Of a DNA stretch of 46,007 nt, positions 38,801-46,007 are shown one piece after another. Every line of letters begins with the position of its first letter. The first letter of the stretch is position 1. Location of the stretch: NCBI GenBank assembly GCA_002084585.1, contig NBLM01000008.1:1-46007 (forward strand). Reading direction: 5' to 3'. Made by a program: the position numbers and the translations under genes. Origin of the DNA: Planctomycetales bacterium 4572_13 (GTDB lineage: Bacteria > Planctomycetota > Phycisphaerae > Sedimentisphaerales > Anaerohalosphaeraceae). The notes under the pieces are model-generated. The model was not told the DNA's origin. It saw only the letters and a list, made by a program, of their open reading frames with translations, and did no database searches.

Positions 38801-39215
38801 TCAATTTTTTTTTTAGGTTTTTCCCGATTTTTTCATTTTTTCGTAACAATCAAAAAAAAACGCTGTCCCTTGTCAGAAAAGCTTTCGATGTTTCTCTTGA
38901 AACGGAGGCATCAAATCCCTGTAATCAATTGTCCTGCAGGGTTGGAGGTGGCTTTTTCAAATTGGGAGAGGGAAACCGCCGATTCAGAATGCATGGGTGT
39001 GTGTGATGACAGAACAAGGCGTGCGGCATGAACACTAACGGACACTCTCGGCATTCATGCCGAAATAGAACCCTCAACCGACGCGGCCGTCAGTGATTGG
39101 GACTATCTGTTGAAGGCAGGATACCCTAAAACCCTTGCCGCTGCGCAAGCGCGGGCAGGGATGTCTGCGCTCGCATTAACCCTGCGAACGGTTACCTCTA
39201 TTTTTACCCGTGACA

Positions 39216-39692
39216 CTATTTTTCCTCGGTGTTTTTTTGTTCCGTTTTTTCTGCAGGTTTCTTTCGGACCGGTCTCCCTGCCGTCCGTTTCTGGATCTGC
39301 TCAAAGCGTTCACGCCGCTGTCGCTCACCCCGCTCCATTTTCTGCTTGAATTCGGCGTCTTTTCTGTCAATCATCTTCTGGATCGCCTCAGCGGTGCGGG
39401 ACGCTTTCTCTTCTTCTGCTATCTTCTTTATTGCCTCAAGTTCCGCAAGGGCGTCTTTATGTCCGGCCGTCTGTTTAGCCAACCTTTCCTGATAGGCCTG
39501 CCGGCGATTCTCCGGAGTGCCGCGACGGCCCGGAGCGGTTCCGGGGCCTCTCTCTGATCGCTGCCTTGAAACAGAAATATCGGCTTTTTTATCTTTTTGC
39601 CCGGCCTCTTTTTCAGTTGAAGTTTCAGCTATCACCAGAGCCGAAATTAAACAGACCGCCAATACCAACCCTATGGTTTTCTTCGCTTTCAT
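39216..39692 (-). CDS. Hypothetical exported, highly charged helical protein
   Basis: Signal peptide MKAKKTIGLVLAVCLISALVIAE then Lys/Glu/Arg-rich helices. Confidence 0.65.
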   Translation of the reverse strand: MKAKKTIGLVLAVCLISALVIAETSTEKEAGQKDKKADISVSRQRSERGPGTAPGRRGTPENRRQAYQERLAKQTAGHKDALAELEAIKKIAEEEKASRTAEAIQKMIDRKDAEFKQKMERGERQRRERFEQIQKRTAGRPVRKKPAEKTEQKNTEEK

Positions 39693-39736
39693 TTTGGTCT
39701 CCTATTGTCAAAAAAATGAGTCCCCTAAGGGGTTAC

Positions 39737-42274
39737 TTATTGAGCCGGTTCCTCGGCGGACGGCCCTGAATGGACAACCACGCTATCCTCATCAACCGGG
39801 GCCGGGGCGTCCACCCCATCAAATCGCAGGTGATCCTCATCCTGCACAGATATTCGGATCAGCGTTTTGCCCTTAAACTTTCCGCGGAGCAGGTCTTCCG
39901 ACAGCGGATCTTCAATGTACCGTTCAATGGCACGACGCAACGGGCGAGCGCCAAATTCCGGATTGTATCCCTTGTCAATCAGGAATTCCTTGGCACTGCT
40001 CTCTATATCCAGGTGCAGATCGTGCTCAAGGAGCCGCTTAAATACCTTATTGAGTTCGTACTCCACGATCGTGGTCAGGTCGTCACGCGTCAACGAACGG
40101 AAGACGATCTGGGCGTCAAGCCGGTTCAGAAATTCCGGACGGAAATGGCGTTCCATCTCTTTATCCAAAAGTTCTTTCATTTTTTCAAAATTATTTTCTT
40201 CGGTTTGCTTGCCAAAACCAAAACCGGATTGATTCTTAATCAGGTCAGCACCGATATTACTGGTCATAATCAGGATCACATTTTTGAAGTCCACATGTCG
40301 GCCGAACGAATCGGTCAGCCGGCCTTCTTCCATGATCTGCAACAACATATTGTACACATCTGAATGGGCCTTTTCAATCTCGTCTAAAAGAAGAACCGCA
40401 TAGGGACGGCGGCGGATTCGTTCGGTCAATTGACCCCCCTCTTCATAGCCCACATAACCGGGAGGCGCCCCCACCAAGCGGCTGACGGTATGTTTTTCCA
40501 TATATTCACTCATATCAATCTGGATCATCGCATCTGAATCGCCAAACATAAACTCAGCGATGGCCCGAGCCAGCAGGGTCTTGCCAACACCACTGGGGCC
40601 GATGAAGATGAAACTTCCCATTGGACGATTGGGATCTTTCAGACCACTTCGGCTCCGGCGGACCGCCTTGGACAACGCCGTAATCGCTTCGTCCTGCGAA
40701 ACCACCGTCTTGTGCAGTTCACTCTCCATTTCGAGTAATTTCTGGGCCTCTTCTTTTTCCAGACGGGTCAGCGGAACCCCGGTCATCTTGCTGACCACCT
40801 CAGCAATCACTTCGGCGTCCACCTCTCCCACTGTTTCGCTGCTCTTTTCCTGCCACTTCTTCTGAATCTCGGCTTTCTCATCCAAAATTCGCTGGATATC
40901 GTCACGCAATGCAGCCGCTCTCTCATAATCGGCATCGCGGACGGCCTCATCTTTTTCCGCCTGCAATTTTTCTATCTTGGATTCGATCTCTGCCAAATCC
41001 GGCGGAGGCGTCATGTTTTTCAGCCGAACCCGTGCTCCGGCCTCATCGACAACATCAATCGCCTTATCCGGAAGACAGCGGCCTGAAATGTAGCGTGTCG
41101 AAAGTTCCACCGCCTGACGCAGCGACTCATCCGTAAAATGGACCCGGTGATGTTCTTCATAACAATCACGCAATCCCTTGAGGATTTCAACCGTTTCTTC
41201 TTTACTGGGCGGCTCAACGATAATGGTCTGGAATCGCCGTTCCAGAGCCGCATCTTTTTCAATGTACTTACGATACTCATCAAAAGTCGTCGCTCCAATG
41301 CACTGCACCTCACCGCGGGACAGCGCGGGCTTGAGTACATTGGAAGCATCAATCGCTCCTTCAGCGCCGCCGGCACCCACTAAGGTGTGCAGTTCATCGA
41401 CGAACAAAAGGATATTACCCGCTCTGCGAACTTCGTTAATCACCGCCTTGATGCGTTCTTCAAACTGGCCGCGATACTTCGTACCCGCCACCATCATCGC
41501 CAGGTCGAGTACGACCAGCCGTTTTCCCTTTAATATCTCCGGTACTTCGTGGCCAACAATGCTCTGAGCAAGCCCTTCGACGATGGCGGTCTTTCCAACC
41601 CCGGCTTCTCCGAGCAGTACCGGGTTATTTTTAGTCCGGCGGCAAAGAATCTGAACCAGTCGTTCAATTTCCGTCGCGCGTCCGATCACCGGATCCAGTT
41701 CGCCCTTGGTGGCCAGTTCTGTCAAATCTCTGCCAAAACTATCCAGTGCCGGCGTCTTACTCTTGGCGGTTTTGGCGGCCTGTGCGGCGGCCGGATTCAT
41801 CTTCATCCCCATGGACTGATAGGCGTTATCGTCAACACCCGCCCCCAATAGATTCAGCACTTCCTGGCGGACATTTTCCAACTTCAGGCCGAGATTCATC
41901 AGGACCTGAGCCGCAACACCCTCGCTCTCGCGCAGCAGCCCCAAAAGGATATGCTCGGTGCCGACATAATTGTGATTTAAGGAGCGGGCCTCTTCAATCG
42001 CAAACTCGATGACCTTTTTAGCTCGCGGGGTCTGGGGCAATTTACCCATCGTCACCATATCCGGGCCGCTCTTGACGAGCTTTTCGATCTCAAGACGGAG
42101 TTTTTTGACATCCACATCAAGATTTCGCAGAACATTGGCCCCGACGCCGTTGCCCTCTTTCACCAAACCCAATAGAATATGCTCGGTGCCGATATATTCA
42201 TGATTGAATCGTTGGGCCTCTTGATTGGCCAACGCCATGACTTTTCTTGCACGATCTGTAAAACGCTCAAACAT
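39737..42274 (-). CDS. clpC: ATP-dependent Clp protease ATP-binding subunit ClpC
   Basis: [37 protein letters not shown]; two AAA+ modules, UVR motif. Confidence 0.97.
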   Translation of the reverse strand: MFERFTDRARKVMALANQEAQRFNHEYIGTEHILLGLVKEGNGVGANVLRNLDVDVKKLRLEIEKLVKSGPDMVTMGKLPQTPRAKKVIEFAIEEARSLNHNYVGTEHILLGLLRESEGVAAQVLMNLGLKLENVRQEVLNLLGAGVDDNAYQSMGMKMNPAAAQAAKTAKSKTPALDSFGRDLTELATKGELDPVIGRATEIERLVQILCRRTKNNPVLLGEAGVGKTAIVEGLAQSIVGHEVPEILKGKRLVVLDLAMMVAGTKYRGQFEERIKAVINEVRRAGNILLFVDELHTLVGAGGAEGAIDASNVLKPALSRGEVQCIGATTFDEYRKYIEKDAALERRFQTIIVEPPSKEETVEILKGLRDCYEEHHRVHFTDESLRQAVELSTRYISGRCLPDKAIDVVDEAGARVRLKNMTPPPDLAEIESKIEKLQAEKDEAVRDADYERAAALRDDIQRILDEKAEIQKKWQEKSSETVGEVDAEVIAEVVSKMTGVPLTRLEKEEAQKLLEMESELHKTVVSQDEAITALSKAVRRSRSGLKDPNRPMGSFIFIGPSGVGKTLLARAIAEFMFGDSDAMIQIDMSEYMEKHTVSRLVGAPPGYVGYEEGGQLTERIRRRPYAVLLLDEIEKAHSDVYNMLLQIMEEGRLTDSFGRHVDFKNVILIMTSNIGADLIKNQSGFGFGKQTEENNFEKMKELLDKEMERHFRPEFLNRLDAQIVFRSLTRDDLTTIVEYELNKVFKRLLEHDLHLDIESSAKEFLIDKGYNPEFGARPLRRAIERYIEDPLSEDLLRGKFKGKTLIRISVQDEDHLRFDGVDAPAPVDEDSVVVHSGPSAEEPAQ

Positions 42275-42711
42275 AACTGATCCCTTAATCTTTCAAACAC
42301 CTTATTTCTCAACCACACATTCTAACACAGATGTCCAACCTGTCAATCACCGTTCAATTCACAACCGACACCCTCGCAAATACAAGTATTACGAAAGAAG
42401 AATCAATATGTTCATCATCCGCATTGACCCATATTCGTGTTTTGAGGCCCTTGATTGCTCTGAATATACCCGGATATCGGAAAATTCCACACCCTATCCA
42501 TCGACAAAATATCAAGGGAACTTTCATAGAAAAGGTACAAAATTGCACGGGCTACAAGATGGCAGATGTCCTGAACTTCAAATCAGGTCCATATAAGCTT
42601 TCAGGAAAAATGAGGGCCCAAAAAGAGCCGCCATTGAACGGGTCCGATTTCCCGGACAGATATGCTGCCTCAGTTTTTTTTACAGGAACCTATTTGGCCG
42701 TAACCTTACGG

Positions 42712-43350
42712 TTATTTGAGTACTTTGATGTTTTCCTGGAGAAGGCGGACATTTTCCTGAGCGGCTTCTTCGGGAAGGATTTGCCGATACAATGCCAAGG
42801 CCTCCTCGTTTCGGCCCATCAGGGCCAGGGCCGTGGCCATATTGGAACGATAGCGCGTGTTTTCCGGGACGACCGCCGAGGCGCTTGTAAAGTAATCCAG
42901 TGCATTCTGATATCGTTTTCTGATCAGCCAGCACATGCCGGTGTTATTGAGCAGGATGGGATCGTTGGCTCTTAACTCCAGACCCGCCTGTAATGTTTTC
43001 ATGGCCTCCGGAATTCGCCGCTGCCGCATCAGCAATGATGCCAGGTCATTATAAGCAGGCGAGAAGTCGGGGTATTGGACCAGAATCCTGCGATACAACT
43101 GCTCGGCCTGGGCATCTTTGCCCTGTGTTTGCAGCATATCCGCCATCAAATACAGCGTCTTAGCGGTCGGCGGACGGTCCGGGTCAAACGGATCTTCGAC
43201 CGGGGGCTGATTGGCCGCGGCGTTAGCGCCTGTCGCGTTGGCGTTTGGGGGGAGTTCGCATCCGGCAACAAAGAAGAGAACCGAAACGCAAACGGCTATG
43301 ATGTAGTCATGCTTCAGCGGTTTTTTCTTCATGGGTTTTATTTTAGCCAC
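42712..43350 (-). CDS. TPR-repeat lipoprotein
   Basis: Lipobox-like FFVAGC and tandem TPRs. Confidence 0.8.
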   Translation of the reverse strand: MAKIKPMKKKPLKHDYIIAVCVSVLFFVAGCELPPNANATGANAAANQPPVEDPFDPDRPPTAKTLYLMADMLQTQGKDAQAEQLYRRILVQYPDFSPAYNDLASLLMRQRRIPEAMKTLQAGLELRANDPILLNNTGMCWLIRKRYQNALDYFTSASAVVPENTRYRSNMATALALMGRNEEALALYRQILPEEAAQENVRLLQENIKVLK

Positions 43351-43359
43351 AGATTAACA

Positions 43360-43620
43360 CGGATTGACACTGATTAAAAAAACTGAACCACGAATTAACA
43401 CGGAATAAAAAAACAACTGAAAATTTTGCCACAGAGAACACAGAGATTAAAACCACGAAAAACACGGAATAAAAAAAGAAAACGGGTCCACAGATTTCAC
43501 TGATTGACACCCATTAAAAAAACTAAAGAACCACGAATGGACACGAATTTTGGTTTTTTAACCGCGGATTTCGCGGATTAACGCGGATTATTAAAATAAC
43601 TAAAAAAAACTAATTAAAGA
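43360..43620. repeat. Phrase-repeat array (CACAGATT/CACGGATT/CACGAATT units plus A-tracts), copy 1
   Basis: Repeated phrases such as CACAGATTAACACGGATTGACACTGATTAAAAAAAC and CCACGAATGGACACGAATT, ~10-nt internal period. Confidence 0.8.
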
Positions 43621-43623
43621 ACA

Positions 43624-43923
43624 ACCTTCGTCGAGACCGTCCTGGGACAACTTATGTCTTTCGCCCCTTCGGGGCTGGAGGACTTCGACATCCTTTCCGG
43701 GGGCTTACGCCGCCCGGCTAACAGACTATCGCCCCTTTGGGGCTTTACGAAGAAAACAAACTCTTCTTACCGGGGGTTTGGCCCGATAGCTATTGCCTTA
43801 TAATCCTTTTGGGGCTTCGTTATTCGACCCCTTCAGGGTCGGTTAAACTAATCCACCTCAACCACGGGTTCCGGTCTTCGCCCTGCACCCGCGGCTACCG
43901 TTATTAAAGCCCTGCGGGCTTTT
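43624..43923 (+). repeat. Hairpin-block repeat, copy A (contains three-hairpin module copy 4 at 43663-43742)
   Basis: Near-identical by eye to 45640-45944. Confidence 0.92.
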
Positions 43924-44027
43924 ACCATACCGATTTCTGTGTCAATTACAATTCTTAATTCAAAGACCCAAGGAACGGCGTGGGCACAGCCCACCCTACA
44001 GATTACGCCGCCGCATCGAGAAACCGT

Positions 44028-44528
44028 TTAAAAGGCGACTTCCATGTCAAAGCCCTGGCTCATGTCCGTGGTCTTTTCGGTGGCGAGGATCTCTATGATC
44101 GCATTGGAGGCGATGCCGTCGCCGCCGGGGGCGCCGTCGGCGATACGGATCTTCTCGTCGGGGATTCCGCCGACCAGCAATTTTTCATAGATGGTCTGCG
44201 CACGGGATTGATACAACAGCGATTCGGTGCCGCCCTGCTGGAGGATCAACTGGCCGGGATTGTCTTGGAAATGCTGAACCAGCACGGTCAAATCCCGCTC
44301 ACCCAAGCCGTTTAGCTGTGCGCTGTTATTGACAAAATGATACGGATACAGCGTGTGCTGGGCGATAATCGCATTCTGGATTGCCAGATCCGAATAGGTA
44401 TCGACGATCTTTTTGTTGACCGCATCGGTGTCCAGCGTATTGGTATCGGCCTGCTCTTCCTGACAACCACACAACGACAACGATACAGCGACTATCAAAC
44501 TCAGTACAAACATTCTTTTAAGCTTCAT
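44028..44528 (-). CDS. Lipoprotein with OmpA/CpaD-like region (Tad-associated?)
   Basis: MKLKRMFVLSLIVAVSLSLCGC lipobox; LVQHFQDNPGQLILQQGGTESLLYQSRAQTIYEKLLVGGIPDEKIRIADG; next to a TadC-like gene. Confidence 0.65.
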   Translation of the reverse strand: MKLKRMFVLSLIVAVSLSLCGCQEEQADTNTLDTDAVNKKIVDTYSDLAIQNAIIAQHTLYPYHFVNNSAQLNGLGERDLTVLVQHFQDNPGQLILQQGGTESLLYQSRAQTIYEKLLVGGIPDEKIRIADGAPGGDGIASNAIIEILATEKTTDMSQGFDMEVAF

Positions 44529-44556
44529 GTTAGATTCTCCTATGATTAAAATTTTG

Positions 44557-45474
44557 TTATTGTAGTGCCTCACCGAGTGAAATCACCGCCGGACCGATCA
44601 ACACAATCAGAACCGCCGGGAAAATAAACAAGATCATGGGGAACAGCATTTTGACACTCATTTTTTCCGCCGTTTCCTGAGCGCCAAAACTTCTTTCTTC
44701 GCGAACGGATTCGGCAAAAATCTGGAGGGTTTCGGCGATACTGGTTCCGAACCGATCCGTTTGGATGAGAATCGCCGCCAGCGACTTCAACTCGGCAACC
44801 CCAGTTCGCTCGGCCATGTGCTTCATCGCATCAATGCGGGTTACGCCCAAGTGCATCTCAAAATCGGTCAGCGACATCGCGCCCGCTAAGACCTTGCTGA
44901 CCTGGCGAATTTCATCGGCGACAATGTTCCAGGCCATATCGAGTCCCAAGCCGGACGAGACGCAGATTTCCAGCAAATCCACCGCTTCGGGCAGGTGGCG
45001 GTAAATCTCATCGTGCCGCTTTTTCATCTGAAGTAACAAAAAGAAATTCGGCAGAAAAAAACAAGCTGTCGCCCCCAGAAAAATCGTCGTCATCTTGGAG
45101 CTAAAAATCATCTCCGATGGAATGACGAGAATCGTCGCCAGCAAAAAGCCGATGATAAACAAAAGAATCTTAACGCCTGTATAAATCGCTGGCGCATAGG
45201 GGTGCAGGAATCCGGCCTGGATCATCTGTTCCCACAGCGAAGCAGATGCGCGGCTGTGGGATGCGACATTGCCAATCTTCTCAAGCAGTTTAAGAATTCC
45301 GCCCTGCTTTTCGGTCTTTTCTGAAAACGGATCGTCATCAAAGACGCCCACCATTCGGACCTCGATGGATTTTTTCTCTTTGTACGAACGGTATAAAATG
45401 ATTGAAAATCCAATCAGGAGAACCGCCGCAAATGCGAGAATCGCAATCGCTATTTCAATTCCTAAAAATCCCAT
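44557..45474 (-). CDS. Type II secretion F family protein, TadC-like
   Basis: LPEAVDLLEICVSSGLGLDMAWNIVADEI...LAAILIQTDRFGTSIAETLQIFAES; C-terminal TMs. Confidence 0.9.
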   Translation of the reverse strand: MGFLGIEIAIAILAFAAVLLIGFSIILYRSYKEKKSIEVRMVGVFDDDPFSEKTEKQGGILKLLEKIGNVASHSRASASLWEQMIQAGFLHPYAPAIYTGVKILLFIIGFLLATILVIPSEMIFSSKMTTIFLGATACFFLPNFFLLLQMKKRHDEIYRHLPEAVDLLEICVSSGLGLDMAWNIVADEIRQVSKVLAGAMSLTDFEMHLGVTRIDAMKHMAERTGVAELKSLAAILIQTDRFGTSIAETLQIFAESVREERSFGAQETAEKMSVKMLFPMILFIFPAVLIVLIGPAVISLGEALQ

Positions 45475-45495
45475 TTTATTGTTGTCCTGTTTATG

Positions 45496-45590
45496 TCCAC
45501 AGATTTCACTGATTAACACAGATTAAAAAAACAACTTAAAAAATAAAGAACCACGAATTAACACGAATACACACGAATTAAAAAAAACTA
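45496..45590. repeat. Phrase-repeat array, copy 2
   Basis: CCACAGATTTCACTGATTAACACAGATTAAAAAAAC, CCACGAATTAACACGAATACACACGAATTAAAAAAAAC. Confidence 0.85.
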
Positions 45591-45639
45591 CAAAACTATT
45601 AACTGTTCAAACGACTCAAAACATTCTAATTAAAAAACG

Positions 45640-45944
45640 ACCTTCGTCGAGACCGTCCTGGGACAACCTATGTCTTTCGCCCCTTCGGGGCTTTGGAGGA
45701 CTTCGACATCCTTTCCGGGGGCTTACGCCGCCCGGCTAACAAACTATCGCCCCTTTGGGGCTTTACGAAAAAAACAAACTCTTCTTACCGGGGGTTTGGC
45801 CCGATAGCTATTGCCTTATAACCCTTTTGGGGCTTCGTTATTCGACCCCTACAGGGTCGGTTAAATCGGCTATCACTAACCACGGGTTCCGGTCACGATG
45901 CTCCCTGCACCCGCGGCTACCGTTATTAAAGCCCTTCGGGCTTT
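45640..45944 (+). repeat. Hairpin-block repeat, copy B (contains three-hairpin module copy 5 at 45679-45761)
   Basis: ACCTTCGTCGAGACCGTCCTGGGACAAC...GCGGCTACCGTTATTAAAGCCCTTCGGGCTTT, same order as copy A. Confidence 0.92.
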
Positions 45945-46007
45945 CATTTTACAACGCGCTAAAAATAAACCCTGCTTTCTCTTTACAGGCCCCGCTGGAC
46001 TTCGGTC

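Noticed and set aside
39010-39215. GC hairpins between dtxR and the charged exported protein
   Set aside because: Stems are short or imperfect and I could not link them to a repeat family here.
42331-42975. 214-aa + strand ORF
   Set aside because: Overlaps the TPR lipoprotein on the opposite strand and has no recognisable domain.
43360-43620. Possible CRISPR array
   Set aside because: Phrases are short and variable, with no constant repeat separated by unique spacers of uniform length, and no cas genes in the window.
1-46007. Defence, toxin-antitoxin or secondary-metabolite system
   Set aside because: No ORF showed convincing hallmark motifs; most of the window is housekeeping and metal/cofactor metabolism.

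Overview
46 kb chromosomal window, probably from a Planctomycetota (Phycisphaerae-like) bacterium; the taxon is inferred from gene content and repeat style only. The left edge (1-~1360) looks like the end of an integrated phage or element, with two tRNA half-genes each broken at the anticodon loop. The rest is mostly housekeeping and metabolic operons: rpsO-pnp, a sigma-54 activator, ROK kinase, clpX, a TPP-riboswitch-led thiFSGH locus running into a 2-oxoacid:ferredoxin oxidoreductase (vor/kor type), a divergent thiD2-thiE gene split by a 10-bp near-duplication, a MetF-MetV-AcsE-like fusion protein, smpB, trpC, two cyclophilins, hisHF, a porin plus NikMN/CbiQ/CbiO metal uptake cluster, a dtxR(FeoA)-feoB-FeoB_associated-hemP iron operon with two small genes missing from the ORF track, clpC, and part of a Tad/T2SS-F locus. 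The main signals not explained by genes are a recurrent three-hairpin repeat module (at least 5 copies, all in + orientation), a composite array plus hairpin-block repeat in two ~300-bp copies around the Tad genes, a 21-bp perfect palindrome before the porin/nickel operon, and a receiver domain lacking its phospho-acceptor Asp. I found no CRISPR array, rRNA gene or clear defence system. All homology calls are by eye; no searches were run.
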